Below are positions 8,318 through 17,195 of a stretch of 64,000 nt of DNA, in pieces. This stretch comes from Tsuneonella deserti. Lineage in GTDB: Bacteria > Pseudomonadota > Alphaproteobacteria > Sphingomonadales > Sphingomonadaceae. Under the pieces are notes generated by a model, which was given only the letters and a program-made list of their open reading frames with translations, searched no databases and was not told the origin of the DNA. A program made the position numbers and the translations under genes. Positions within the stretch are counted from its first letter, which is position 1; every line of letters starts with the position of its first letter. The stretch is taken from assembly GCF_014644315.1 (NCBI RefSeq), contig NZ_BMKL01000001.1:569001-633000 (forward strand), read 5' to 3'.

Positions 8318-9595
8318 TCAAGCGTCCGCTCGCGCAGGCGCCTTTTCTTTCTTGGCCAGCAGCGATTTCAGGTCGAAGCTGCCGAGAAGCGACTTCTTGC
8401 CCGCCTGTTCGACCGTCGCATCCTCGTCGCTCGCGCCGATTACGCGCTCGGCCACCTGGCGGATCGTCTGGCTCGCCTTGCTCGCGCGGTTCGCGTCGAC
8501 GAACGTCTGTCCCAGCTTGGCGGCATTGGACGCCGCCTTGAGGTCGTAAGGCACCATGAAATCGATCTTGCGCTCGATCGATGCCTCGAAGTCGGCCTTG
8601 CTGATTTCCGCCACGCCTGGCTGCACCTTGTTGGCGACGACGATCGGCTGCGCATGAGCCGCATTGGCCTTGAGCCAGCTGAGGATGCGGATGGTATCGC
8701 GAGCGCTCGCCAGCGTCATTTCCGTAGCCAGCAGCACGACGTTCACATCGGCGAGCAGGTGCGGGAAGTTGATCAGCATGTTGCGCGGAAGATCGATGAC
8801 CGTCATCTCGAACGCGTGGCGGAACTCCTCCTCCAGCTGAACGAAGGCACTGCCGTCGGTCATCAAGGGCGCGTTGATCGGCGCCTCCGCCGACAGGATC
8901 GCCAGGTTGTCGTTCGCCCGGATCATCGCCCGCTCGATGAACAGCCCGTCGATCCGGCTCGGGTTGTCGATCGCGTCGGTCAGGCCGCGGCCAGGTTCCA
9001 GATCGAGCGACAGGGCGCCCGTGCCGAAGTGCACGTCAAGATCAAGCAGGGCGGTGGGCAGCTTGTGGTCGGACGAAAACAGCCAGGCAAGCGAAGTCGC
9101 CAGGGTGGAAGCGCCCACGCCGCCGCGGGTGCCGACGACCGCCGTGGAGATATGGCGTTTAGACGCATCAGGGTCGTTCGCCTTGGGCGAGGCGAACACC
9201 GTTTGCGCGTGGTTGAGCGCATCGCGCAGCTGGCTCGCCGATAGCGGCTTCAGCAGGTAGTCGTGGATCCCGCTCGCGAGCAGGTCGCGATAGAGGTGCA
9301 CGTCGTTGACCTGGCCGATGGCGACCACCACCGTGCCGGGTTCGCAGACTTCGGCCAGGGCGTTGATGTCGTTGAGCGGATCGCCGCTTTCCGACAGGTC
9401 GACCATCAGGATGTTCGGGCTCGCGGCGACCGAGAGCGACTGGACCGCGTTGCGCAGCCCGCCCTTGGCGCACTTTTCGGGCTGCCAGCCCATTTCGATG
9501 ACGACCGGGCGCAGGGTGTCGAGCGCGGTTTCGTCGCAGATGAAAGCGGCAAACGGATCGCGTCCGCCGGCACCGGGTTTCCAGGGCGCATTCAT
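8318..9595 (-). CDS. cpaE: Pilus assembly protein CpaE (receiver-like domain plus ParA/MinD-type ATPase)
   Basis: 425 residues. The N-terminal third resembles a degenerate response-regulator receiver (VVVAIGQVNDVHLYRDLLAS, then YLLKPLSASQL). The C-terminal part is a MinD/ParA-like ATPase with a deviant Walker A, GTRGGVGAST, near residues 155-164, and a DLDVHFGTG block. In Caulobacter and relatives CpaE directs the pilus machine to its cell position. The ATG at 9595 lies 4 bases after the cpaD stop, so the genes are probably translationally coupled. Within the operon it is the only protein with a P-loop, so it cannot simply stand in for the missing secretion ATPase CpaF. Confidence 0.93.
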   Translation of the reverse strand: MNAPWKPGAGGRDPFAAFICDETALDTLRPVVIEMGWQPEKCAKGGLRNAVQSLSVAASPNILMVDLSESGDPLNDINALAEVCEPGTVVVAIGQVNDVHLYRDLLASGIHDYLLKPLSASQLRDALNHAQTVFASPKANDPDASKRHISTAVVGTRGGVGASTLATSLAWLFSSDHKLPTALLDLDVHFGTGALSLDLEPGRGLTDAIDNPSRIDGLFIERAMIRANDNLAILSAEAPINAPLMTDGSAFVQLEEEFRHAFEMTVIDLPRNMLINFPHLLADVNVVLLATEMTLASARDTIRILSWLKANAAHAQPIVVANKVQPGVAEISKADFEASIERKIDFMVPYDLKAASNAAKLGQTFVDANRASKASQTIRQVAERVIGASDEDATVEQAGKKSLLGSFDLKSLLAKKEKAPARADA

Positions 9596-9599
9596 GATC

Positions 9600-10271
9600 T
9601 CAGTTCCCTCCGCTTCCGCTTCCGCCTGTCGAGGCGCCGGTTGATTTCAGCTCGCCGGCTCCGGTGTTCGGCTTCTCGCGATATGTCTCGATCGCCTTGT
9701 TCGAGCTCATGATGACCGTTTCGCCGCTGCCGGCCTGGCCGTTGAGCAGGTCTTCGGGATTGGCGACCATGGCGGCCAGATTGCCGTTGACCGCGCAGCC
9801 GTAGCCGGGCGAGGTGGCGTTGGCGTAGTTCATGTCGCTCCGCTTGCCCCAGTCGGGGCAGCCCGGGACGCTGGCTGTCGTGCGGGTAATCACCACGCGC
9901 GCGCTGCCCGGCTGCAGGAAGCCTTCGGTCACCGGGGCGCCATCCGCCAGGAGGAGCCCATGACGCGCCGCGATGCGCGAAACCGCCTCGCGGGTCGCTC
10001 CATTCGACATCGGATCATCGATCGAGACGCGGTCTCCGTAACGAAGCTTCATCGTGTCGAACCAGGCGGACAGGCGCTGCTGCTCTGCGATCGGCAGGCC
10101 TTCGTAGCCGGTGGCCACGTCGAGCGTGTAGCTGGTGCGTTCGACCACCGGCTGCTTGACCGAATAGAGACTGCGGTTGTCCATCGCGCCGGGCGCGTTG
10201 CCGCAAGCCGAAACCGTCACACCGAGGGCGAGGGCAAGAGCGCCTGCCAGATTGCGTTTGGTGGTGGTCAT
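9600..10271 (-). CDS. cpaD: Pilus assembly lipoprotein CpaD
   Basis: 223-residue lipoprotein. The signal peptide KRNLAGALALALGVTVSACG ends in a lipobox (VSAC). The mature part carries the CpaD features DRVSIDDPMSNGATREA, TRTTASVPGCPDWG and a GCAVNGNLAAMVANPEDLL block. It is expected in the outer membrane with the CpaC secretin. The ATG at 10271 is preferred to the in-frame GTG at 10280 because AGAAGG is then properly spaced. The C-terminus is a low-complexity Gly/Ser tail. It lies 13 bases after cpaC and 4 before cpaE. Confidence 0.9.
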   Translation of the reverse strand: MTTTKRNLAGALALALGVTVSACGNAPGAMDNRSLYSVKQPVVERTSYTLDVATGYEGLPIAEQQRLSAWFDTMKLRYGDRVSIDDPMSNGATREAVSRIAARHGLLLADGAPVTEGFLQPGSARVVITRTTASVPGCPDWGKRSDMNYANATSPGYGCAVNGNLAAMVANPEDLLNGQAGSGETVIMSSNKAIETYREKPNTGAGELKSTGASTGGSGSGGN

Positions 10272-10284
10272 CACTCTCACCTTC

Positions 10285-11874
10285 TCAGTTGAAGCTGAAG
10301 CCGGGGGCGGCGACGTCGTTTCCGGCGGTGCGCTGCTTGCGGCGTTTCTTGCCGGACGACCCGGACTGGCTGGGCATCACCGCACTCGGCTGGGCCTGCG
10401 AGATCGCTGGTCCCGCCGGCACCTGGCCCTGCACCGCGGTGGGTGCCGGAGCCGTGGAGAGACCCGAGGCCGACTCCTGCATGCCGAACAGCCGCGCCGC
10501 TTCGTTCGGGGCGTTGAACCCGTCGGTCGGCAGCTTGATGTCGTTCCCGTTGACCGGGTTGACCAGGTACGGGGTGACGATGATCACCAGCTCGGTCTCG
10601 CCCTTGCGGTAGCTGGTCGAGCGAAACAGGTTGCCGAGGATCGGCACGTCGCCGAGGCCCGGAGCTTTCTCGATCGTGTTCTGCGAGTTGTTGCTCATCA
10701 GGCCGGCGATCATGAAGCTCTGGCCCGAACCCAGCTCGATGGTGGTTTCCGCCCGGCGCGTCGTCAGCGCGGGGATCTGGAAGCCATTGAGCGTGACCGA
10801 ACCCTGGCTCGAGATTTCCGACACTTCCGGTCGTACCCGCAGCGAGATCCGGCCGTTGGCCAGAACTGTCGGCGTATAGGCAAGGCTGACGCCGTATTTC
10901 TTGTACTCGATGGAGGTGGAGCCCAGGCCCTGGCTGATGGGAATGGGGAATTCGCCGCCCGCGAGGAAATCGGCCGTCTCGCCCGAAAGCGCCGTCAGGT
11001 TCGGCTGGGACAGGGTCGTCACCAGGCCGACACGCTCGGCCAGGTCGAGCGCGCCCAGGATGTCGACCCCGAACAGGCGGCCGAAGCCGGCCAGGGTGCT
11101 TCCGCCGGTTACCGGAAGAACCGAAGTGCCGTCGATGTACCTCTTCGGGTCGAGCGGATCGGGGATCTTCACTACCGTGCCGGTGCCCAGAGCCTGCCCC
11201 GGTCCTACGTAGGTGCTCGGATTGTAGCCCCCGCGCCCTTGGGCGACGCCGAACTGGAAGCCGCTGGAGCTGTCGATCGAGGTCAGGTTGACCCCGATCT
11301 CGCGCACCAGCGAACGGCTGACTTCGGCGAACTTGACCTGCAGGTTGACCTGCAGCGGAGTCGCCGTCTTCAGCCGGCTGATGACGTTGGCGTCGTCGCC
11401 GACGAAGGCCTGGACGAGCCTCTCGGCCTCGGCGGCGTCTTCGGGCGCGGCGACCGTGCCGGTCAGCAGGAAGGTGTTGGTGCCCATCGTGGACACGTTC
11501 ACTTTCGCCTCCGGCATGGCGAGGGCCAGCATCTGGTCGACGCTGTCGATGTTCGATCCAACCCGGACGTTTGCGGACCAGATCACCGCGCCGGCCTTGT
11601 TGCTGGCGTAGATCGTGGTCACGCCGCCGGCCTTGCCGAACAGGAACAACTGGTGCTCCGACTTGACCTGAACATCCGCGACGGAGTCATTGGCGACGAA
11701 GACATCGGCCATCGTCCCGGGCACGTTGATCAGCTCGCCGCGGCCGATGGACAGGTTGATGTCACGGCTGGGAGAAACGGTTTCCTGGGCGTTCGCGGGC
11801 AGGGCGGGCAGCCCAGCGAGCGGCGCGAAGGAGATGCCGGCCATCAGCAGCGCGGCAGTAAGGCGGCGGTTCAT
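10285..11874 (-). CDS. cpaC: Type II/III-type secretin CpaC (RcpA), Flp pilus outer-membrane channel
   Basis: 529-residue secretin. The signal peptide MNRRLTAALLMAGISFAPLA runs to PANAQE. An N-terminal pilus-formation domain follows (GRGELINVPGTMADVFVAND), then a BON-like segment (VNVSTMGTNTFLLTGTVAAP), then the secretin core (GLVTTLSQPNLTALSGETAD, VRPEVSEISSQGSVTLNG, DVPILGNLFRSTSYRKGETE). The ATG at 11874 is chosen because it starts the signal peptide and has GAGGGG upstream; ATG codons at 11928 and 11943 would add a charged leader. The C-terminus is a Pro/Gln/Ser-rich tail ending in basic residues. Confidence 0.94.
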   Translation of the reverse strand: MNRRLTAALLMAGISFAPLAGLPALPANAQETVSPSRDINLSIGRGELINVPGTMADVFVANDSVADVQVKSEHQLFLFGKAGGVTTIYASNKAGAVIWSANVRVGSNIDSVDQMLALAMPEAKVNVSTMGTNTFLLTGTVAAPEDAAEAERLVQAFVGDDANVISRLKTATPLQVNLQVKFAEVSRSLVREIGVNLTSIDSSSGFQFGVAQGRGGYNPSTYVGPGQALGTGTVVKIPDPLDPKRYIDGTSVLPVTGGSTLAGFGRLFGVDILGALDLAERVGLVTTLSQPNLTALSGETADFLAGGEFPIPISQGLGSTSIEYKKYGVSLAYTPTVLANGRISLRVRPEVSEISSQGSVTLNGFQIPALTTRRAETTIELGSGQSFMIAGLMSNNSQNTIEKAPGLGDVPILGNLFRSTSYRKGETELVIIVTPYLVNPVNGNDIKLPTDGFNAPNEAARLFGMQESASGLSTAPAPTAVQGQVPAGPAISQAQPSAVMPSQSGSSGKKRRKQRTAGNDVAAPGFSFN

Positions 11875-11939
11875 TGTCTTGCCCCTCGAATGGATCCGGC
11901 GATCGCCGAAAATGCGGTACGCGGTCATTGCAGCCCCCT

Positions 11940-13031
11940 TCACGGCATCATGCCGAGCGTGCCGGCCACGACCTGGCCACCGTTCTGGATCGCGCCGCCC
12001 TGGGTCTCGAGGACCTGGCCGTTGCGCGAGATGAGCACGGTGCTGGCAGCCTTGCCGCGGGTAACGGTGACGGTCGAACGCGGCGCGATGGTGGGACGCG
12101 GCGCGGCGGCCATGCCACCTGCGTACGCAGGGGCGGCGACGGGTGCCGGCGGAGGCAGGGTGCGGCGCTGGAAGCGCGACACGTCGCCGCCGGTCTGGTA
12201 GGTGGTGATGCCGTCGCTGGGGCGGTTCATCGCCGCGGCGAGCAGCTTCTCCTCCTGCTGCGGCGTCGCGCCTTCGGGGATCTTGACGTCGCCCTGGGCG
12301 ATCGCCCGTTCGAGCTCCGACTGGCTGTCGGCAATCGAGCGGAGCGACAGGCTGAGCGTGCCGATCGTCTGAGCGACCGAAACCTTCTCTGCGATCTTCG
12401 GCGTCACTTCGAGCGTGACGGTCTGGAACTGCTTGACCACGGTGTCGCCGTTCTCCGCCTTTTCCTGGGTGGTCGACTGGTCGGTCGCCAGGACGCGGAT
12501 GTTGCGCAGGATGGTCTCGGACGCCTTGAGATCGCCGGAACTGCCGTCAGGACCCTTGACGGTCTGGGTCAGCATCAGATCGACCCGGTCGCCCGGGAAT
12601 ACGAAGCCGCCGACGCCGGTCTTGGCCGACACCGGAACGGTGATGGCGCGCATGCCGGGCCCGAGCGCTGCGGCCAGGAAACCGCGATCGCCGGGCTTGA
12701 CCAGCGAGCCCTGCGTAACCGGCTCACCGGCGGTAATCGGGAAGCGGACCACGGTGCCGAGCAGCTTGGACACGTCGGACGCGCCATCGATGTAATAGGC
12801 GTCCTTGACCAGCTCCTTGGGCCAGGGCTGGAAGCCGATGGCATCGGCGGTGATGATGGTGCCGGTCGGCAGCACGCGCTGTGCGACGAGAACCTTCGGT
12901 CCCATCGGCACGGCCGGCGCGGCCTCCGCCTTGGGAGCGGATGCTCCGGCGAACATGCTCCGGGCCATCATGGCGGTCACGATCGCGATCGCCAACGCAC
13001 CCACCAGCAGCAGCAGCTTCTTCCTGTCCAT
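11940..13031 (-). CDS. cpaB: Flp pilus assembly protein CpaB (RcpC)
   Basis: 363-residue periplasmic protein anchored by an N-terminal membrane segment (KKLLLLVGALAIAIVTAMMA). SAF-like domains follow (VLVAQRVLPTGTIITADAIG, ITAGEPVTQGSLVKPGDRG), then the RcpC/CpaB block AVSAKTG-like (ITVPVSAKTGVGGFVFPGDR) and VDLMLTQTVKG. Residues beyond about 290 are Pro/Ala rich and of low complexity. The ATG at 13031 begins MDRKKLLLLV, with AGGGGG about 11 bases upstream. CpaB proteins stabilise or gate the secretin, and the gene sits directly upstream of cpaC, as is usual. Confidence 0.92.
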   Translation of the reverse strand: MDRKKLLLLVGALAIAIVTAMMARSMFAGASAPKAEAAPAVPMGPKVLVAQRVLPTGTIITADAIGFQPWPKELVKDAYYIDGASDVSKLLGTVVRFPITAGEPVTQGSLVKPGDRGFLAAALGPGMRAITVPVSAKTGVGGFVFPGDRVDLMLTQTVKGPDGSSGDLKASETILRNIRVLATDQSTTQEKAENGDTVVKQFQTVTLEVTPKIAEKVSVAQTIGTLSLSLRSIADSQSELERAIAQGDVKIPEGATPQQEEKLLAAAMNRPSDGITTYQTGGDVSRFQRRTLPPPAPVAAPAYAGGMAAAPRPTIAPRSTVTVTRGKAASTVLISRNGQVLETQGGAIQNGGQVVAGTLGMMP

Positions 13032-13118
13032 GGCTAACAAAGCCCCCTTAGAGTGCCCGCTCGATCCCACGGGCGGGAATGGTTGCCGTGGTTAAGCGGC
13101 GAACGGTTAAAATCAGGT

Positions 13119-13607
13119 TCACCCCACCAGCGTCTGCTGCGCGGCGGGGAAGTAATGTGTGCCCAAAACCCACAGTCCGGCAGCCGCGATGGCGACGCCG
13201 TAGGGTATGGCGAGCTTGTCCTTCTGGCGCCGCATGACGTGCCAGGCGCCGAGTACGAGCGTCAGCACGCCTCCGAGCAGAGCCATCATCACCAGCAGCT
13301 TCAGGAACCACTCGGGCTCGATCCACAGCGCCAGCGCGGTCAGCAGCTTGACGTCGCCGCCGCCCATCCACTTGAGCGCGAAAAACGCCGCGAACACCGC
13401 GAATGCCGCGACGCCGATGCCAAGCTGGATCGCGACTCCCGGCCACAGCGACAGGCCGCTGGCCCACCAGAAGAACGGCGCACCGATAACGATGCCCAAG
13501 TTGAGCCAGTTGTCGATCTGCCGGCGACGCCAGTCGGTCGTCGCGGCGACCAGCAGTGCGATTGCCAAGGCAATCAGCAACCCGTAGTGCAGATATCCGC
13601 CCAGCAT
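13119..13607 (-). CDS. cpaA: Prepilin peptidase CpaA/TadV (aspartic, A24 family)
   Basis: 162-residue polytopic membrane protease that cleaves the leader of Flp prepilins. Both catalytic aspartate sites are present, TDWRRRQIDNW near residue 25 and GGGDVKLL near residue 82. Several hydrophobic segments (LHYGLLIALAIALLVAA, LLVMMALLGGVLTLVLGA) complete the fold. It lacks the N-terminal methylase domain of PilD-type enzymes, as tad peptidases do. The ATG at 13607 follows a GGGGGG block, and an upstream in-frame GTG is less likely. It is the first gene of the tad operon, yet no flp pilin gene lies upstream of it here. Confidence 0.92.
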   Translation of the reverse strand: MLGGYLHYGLLIALAIALLVAATTDWRRRQIDNWLNLGIVIGAPFFWWASGLSLWPGVAIQLGIGVAAFAVFAAFFALKWMGGGDVKLLTALALWIEPEWFLKLLVMMALLGGVLTLVLGAWHVMRRQKDKLAIPYGVAIAAAGLWVLGTHYFPAAQQTLVG

Positions 13608-13769
13608 TGTGATTGGCCCCCCAGGAAAGGGACGCGAAAGTCCCTCTTGGATCCCGGTGGTAACGCGCACTGCTTACCAAAAAGTAACCAAGCCCGGAGG
13701 CGCGACATTAGCCAAACTGGAGCCGCCTCGGGAGGGAGGGACACCCGCCGCGCGATCCCGGCCGGCGCG
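13608..13769. promoter_or_regulatory. Divergent intergenic region upstream of cpaA and the hydrolase
   Basis: No gene fits here. The region contains a hairpin, AGGGAC-GCGAAA-GTCCCT (13628-13645), in the leader of cpaA on the minus strand, and a purine-rich GAGGGAGGGA on the plus strand at about 13732-13741. A promoter for the tad operon must lie between here and the hydrolase coding region. No small Flp pilin gene was found in any frame. Confidence 0.4.
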
Positions 13770-14675
13770 GTGGAGGGATGCTGGCTGGCGCCGGACGGGC
13801 ACCCGATCCGCCGGATCGACCTGGAGAGCCGGCAGGCGGCCGCCCGCGGCTCGATACTGTTCCTGCCGGGGCGGGGCGATTTCTACGAGAAGTATCTCGA
13901 GACGCTCGACCACTGGGTCTCGCAAGGCTGGCGGGTGACGGCGTCCGACTGGCGGGGGCAGGCAGGTTCGGGGCGGCTCGGCGCAGATGCCGTTACCGGG
14001 CACATCGCCGACTACAGCCAGTGGATCGACGATCTCGCCGCCCTGTGGAAGGAGTGGACCGCGTCCACTCCCGCCCCGCATGTGCTCGCCGGACACTCCA
14101 TGGGCGGTCATCTCATCCTGCGGGCGGTGGCAGAGGGACGCGTGCAGCCGGATGCCGTTGTCCTGTCGGCGCCCATGCTGGGCTTTGCCGGAGCCTTGCC
14201 AGGCGCATTGATGCACCCGCTGGCGCGGCTCATGAAGGCGCTCGGCGATCCGCGGCGGCCGGCTTGGAAGTGGAGCGAAAAGCCGGGCGAGCCCCCTGCT
14301 GCGCGCGGATTGCTGCTGACACACGACGCGGACCGCTATGCCGACGAGCTATGGTGGCGGGCCGAGCGTCCCGAACTCGTCATGGGGCCGGGAAGCTGGA
14401 GCTGGGTGGAGCGCGGGTATGCCTCGATGCGTGCCCTGTTCGCTCCCGGGGTGCTGGAGCGCGTGAGGACGCCGACGCTGATTCTGGCCACCACGCACGA
14501 CAAGCTCGTGTCCTACCGAGCGATCGCCGCCGCCGCCGCGCGGATGCCCGGCGCCGAGTTGGTCACGTTCGGCGGGGAGGCCGCTCACGAGATCCTGCGC
14601 GAAGCCGACCCGGTGCGCGATCGGGCGCTCGGCGCGATCGACCGGTTCCTCGGCCACATCGCTGCGGGCCGATGA
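13770..14675 (+). CDS. Alpha/beta-hydrolase, PldB-like (serine hydrolase)
   Basis: About 301 residues. The nucleophile elbow GHSMGG, an Asp in TTHDKLVS and a C-terminal His in EAAHEIL form the catalytic triad. The domain opens with WLAPDGHPIRRID and an oxyanion segment ILFLPGRGDFYEKY, as in monoacylglycerol lipase or lysophospholipase-like enzymes. The start is uncertain: no ATG exists near the domain. The GTG at 13770 is proposed because it is the first usual start codon before the conserved region; the purine-rich stretch upstream is too distant to decide. The stop overlaps the next gene's start (ATGA). The substrate is unknown. Confidence 0.82.
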   Translation: MEGCWLAPDGHPIRRIDLESRQAAARGSILFLPGRGDFYEKYLETLDHWVSQGWRVTASDWRGQAGSGRLGADAVTGHIADYSQWIDDLAALWKEWTASTPAPHVLAGHSMGGHLILRAVAEGRVQPDAVVLSAPMLGFAGALPGALMHPLARLMKALGDPRRPAWKWSEKPGEPPAARGLLLTHDADRYADELWWRAERPELVMGPGSWSWVERGYASMRALFAPGVLERVRTPTLILATTHDKLVSYRAIAAAAARMPGAELVTFGGEAAHEILREADPVRDRALGAIDRFLGHIAAGR

Positions 14676-15772
14676 GCGCGCGTCACGACATCGCCGTGGT
14701 CGGGGCCGGCATCGCCGGGGCCAGTCTCGCCGCGGAACTCACGGCACACGGCGGCCAAAGAGTGCTGCTGTTCGAGGCGGAGGACCACCCCGGTTATCAC
14801 ACCACGGGCCGCTCGGCGGCGTTCTGGGAGGAATGCTATGGCGGGCCGGAGGTGGTGCCGCTCACCCTGCCGTCAGGCGCATGGCTGCGCGAGAAGGGCT
14901 TCCTTAGCCCACGTGGCGCGCTCTACGTGGGCCGGGAAAGCGACCGGCCTGCGCTCGATGCGTTCATGAAGCGGTTTGCCCATAGCGGCGTGCACATCGA
15001 GCGGCTCGACCGGGAATCCTTGCTCCAGCGCCTTCCGGGTCTGCGCTCCGAATGGACCGGCGCGGTGTGGGAGCCGGCTTGCGCCGACATCGATGTCGCG
15101 CGCCTGCACCAGCACTACCTCGCGGCAGCCAGGCGCGGCGGGGCGGAACTGGTGACCCGGGCGCGCATCGTTTCGGCGGAGCGCGAGGACGGAACCTGGC
15201 GGCTCACCAGCGAGCAGGGGGAGGTGTTCGAAACTTCGGTGGTGGCGAACGCCGCCGGCGCATGGGCCGATGCGTTCGCTGAGCTTGCCGGCGCGCGCCC
15301 GCTGGGAATCCAGCCGTTGCGGCGCACTGTCGCGCAGCTCATCACCGACCCTGCGCCGCCGGCGGACCTGCCGTTGGTGCTCGACATCGCCGGGCGATTC
15401 TACTTCAAGCCCGAGAGCGGCAGGCTGTGGCTCAGTCCCCACGACGAGGAGCCTAGCCCACCGTGCGATGCCGCGCCCGAGGAACTGGCGGTCGCCCAGG
15501 CCATCGACCGGTTCGGGCAGGTGGTGGACTGGCGGGTAATCGCTGTGGAACGCAAATGGGCCGGGCTACGCTCGTTCGCGCCCGACCGGCTGCCGGTCTA
15601 CGGCTTCGATCCGGCAGTCGAAGGGTTGTTCTGGTTCGCCGGGCAGGGCGGTTTCGGCATCCAGACCGCGCCTGCGGCCGCGCGGCTGGCGGCTCAGCTG
15701 CTACTGGGCCTCGACCGCGACGCGATGACCGAACACATCGACGCGTCCCTCTACGATCCGGCGCGCTTCTAG
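14672..15772 (+). CDS. FAD-dependent oxidoreductase (DAO family, D-arginine dehydrogenase-like)
   Basis: 366 residues. The N-terminal FAD-binding motif [15 protein letters not shown] is followed by [19 protein letters not shown], a block characteristic of catabolic D-amino-acid dehydrogenases of the DauA type. The C-terminal FAD contact is [19 protein letters not shown]. It should oxidise a D-amino acid or other secondary amine to an imine and pass electrons to the respiratory chain. The ATG overlaps the stop of the hydrolase, so the two are translationally coupled. The 3' end overlaps the rnhA 3' end by three bases, convergently. The exact substrate is inference. Confidence 0.88.
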   Translation: MSARHDIAVVGAGIAGASLAAELTAHGGQRVLLFEAEDHPGYHTTGRSAAFWEECYGGPEVVPLTLPSGAWLREKGFLSPRGALYVGRESDRPALDAFMKRFAHSGVHIERLDRESLLQRLPGLRSEWTGAVWEPACADIDVARLHQHYLAAARRGGAELVTRARIVSAEREDGTWRLTSEQGEVFETSVVANAAGAWADAFAELAGARPLGIQPLRRTVAQLITDPAPPADLPLVLDIAGRFYFKPESGRLWLSPHDEEPSPPCDAAPEELAVAQAIDRFGQVVDWRVIAVERKWAGLRSFAPDRLPVYGFDPAVEGLFWFAGQGGFGIQTAPAAARLAAQLLLGLDRDAMTEHIDASLYDPARF

Positions 15773-16215
15773 CGGTCCGCCGCGGCCACCGCTTCGGCCG
15801 CCGCGCAGGCGAGCGCATCGACCCGCTCGTTCTCGGCGTGGCCGTTGTGGCCCTTGACCCATACCCATTCCACCTGGTGCTGCTTCGACGCGGCGATCAG
15901 TTCGTGCCACAAGTCCGCATTACGGACCGGCTGCTTGCTGGCGTTCTTCCAGCCGTTGCGCTGCCAGCCGTGAACCCACTTGGTGATCCCGTCGAGCACG
16001 TACTTGCTGTCCGAATGGAGCACGACCGCGCACGGCTCGATCAGCGCCTCGAGCGCCTTGATGGCGGCGGTCAGTTCCATCCGGTTGTTGGTCGTGTTGG
16101 GCTCGCCGCCCGACATTTCCTTTTCGTGGCGGCCCATGCGCAGCAGCGCGCCCCAGCCGCCGGGGCCGGGATTGCCCTTGCAGGCGCCATCGGTGAATAT
16201 CTCGACTGTCTTCAT
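15769..16215 (-). CDS. rnhA: Ribonuclease HI
   Basis: 148 residues, the normal length for bacterial RNase HI, which removes RNA from RNA-DNA hybrids. The four acidic catalytic residues are recognisable: Asp in [14 protein letters not shown], Glu in [14 protein letters not shown], Asp in [11 protein letters not shown] and Asp in ENERVDALA. The basic-protrusion region [20 protein letters not shown] is also present. The ATG at 16215 overlaps the thrB stop (ATGA). The thrB-rnhA pair is common in alphaproteobacteria. Confidence 0.96.
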   Translation of the reverse strand: MKTVEIFTDGACKGNPGPGGWGALLRMGRHEKEMSGGEPNTTNNRMELTAAIKALEALIEPCAVVLHSDSKYVLDGITKWVHGWQRNGWKNASKQPVRNADLWHELIAASKQHQVEWVWVKGHNGHAENERVDALACAAAEAVAAADR

Positions 16216-17186
16216 TGCTGGAACGGCCCATCGCCCGCCCCGGCGTAGAAATGCAAGCGGCGCATGAAGTCCATCGGGTCCTTGCGAGTGACCAGCGCGC
16301 CGGCCGGAGTGTCGAGCCAGTCCTCCGCGCGGCTGGCGACGAAGCGCAGGCAGGCTCCCTGGACCAGCAGCGGCATCGCGGAGCGCTCGGCGGGCTCGAG
16401 CGGGCGGACGGATTCGTAGCCGGCGACCAGCGCCTCGCCAACGTCCGGCCGGAAGCGGGCACCCGCCTTGTCGAAGCTCCAGGCGGCGTGAGTGACTGCA
16501 AGATCGTAGGCCATCGCCTCGTCGCAGGCGAAGTAGAAGTCGATCATCCCGCCGACCCGGTCGCCCAGCATCAGCACGTTGTCCGGAAACAGATCGGTGT
16601 GACAGACCGATCGGGGCAGGTCGCCGGGCCAGTCGCCGCGAACCCGTGCCGCAAGATCGATCGCGGCGGGCAAAGCCGGATCGATCGCTGCGAGCTGTTC
16701 GGCTCCGCACTGCGCGAGCGAGGCCGCGCTGGCTGCCGGATCGAGCGCGTTCGCACGGTGCAGCGGGAATTCGCGCGCGGCGACATGCGCTTCGGCCAGC
16801 GCGGCCCCGACCGCGTGGGCCTGCCCGGGCGTGGGGCGGCCGACCGAAACGCCGGGCAGGAATTCGATCAGCGCGACCGCCTTGCCTTCCACCTCGCGCC
16901 ACCCCGCGCCCTCGCGATCATGGATCGTGCGCGGCACCGCGCAGCCGCGCGCCGAAAGATGATCCAGCAGCCCGAGGAAAAACGGCAGGTCGCTGGTCTC
17001 GATGCGCCGCTCGTACATGGTGAGGATGAAGCGTGCCCCCGAACCATCGCGTCCGGTGGTTTCCACCAGCCAGTTGGAATTCGAAATTCCTTCCGCGATC
17101 CCCTTGGCGGAAACCAGCGCGCCGACGTCGTAGTGGTCGATGAGGACCGCGAGGTCCTCCGCGGCAAGGTGGGTATAAACGGCCAA
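16212..17186 (-). CDS. thrB: Homoserine kinase (type II, aminoglycoside-phosphotransferase fold)
   Basis: 324 residues. It phosphorylates homoserine for threonine synthesis, using the APH-like fold typical of proteobacterial ThrB. Catalytic-loop [11 protein letters not shown] and the metal-binding segment [19 protein letters not shown] are present, as is the N-terminal [10 protein letters not shown]. The start is a TTG at 17186 ([12 protein letters not shown]); no ATG fits the conserved N-terminus. It starts 9 bases after ispH ends, and its stop overlaps the rnhA start, so ispH-thrB-rnhA is probably one transcript. Confidence 0.94.
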   Translation of the reverse strand: MAVYTHLAAEDLAVLIDHYDVGALVSAKGIAEGISNSNWLVETTGRDGSGARFILTMYERRIETSDLPFFLGLLDHLSARGCAVPRTIHDREGAGWREVEGKAVALIEFLPGVSVGRPTPGQAHAVGAALAEAHVAAREFPLHRANALDPAASAASLAQCGAEQLAAIDPALPAAIDLAARVRGDWPGDLPRSVCHTDLFPDNVLMLGDRVGGMIDFYFACDEAMAYDLAVTHAAWSFDKAGARFRPDVGEALVAGYESVRPLEPAERSAMPLLVQGACLRFVASRAEDWLDTPAGALVTRKDPMDFMRRLHFYAGAGDGPFQQ

Positions 17187-17195
17187 GGCGGGCGC

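Noticed and set aside
10177..12201. 674-codon open frame on the plus strand across the tad genes
   Set aside because: It runs antisense to cpaC and cpaB, whose frames show signal peptides and family motifs. High GC leaves long spurious open frames. The translation is Arg/Gly/Asp/Val-rich without motifs.
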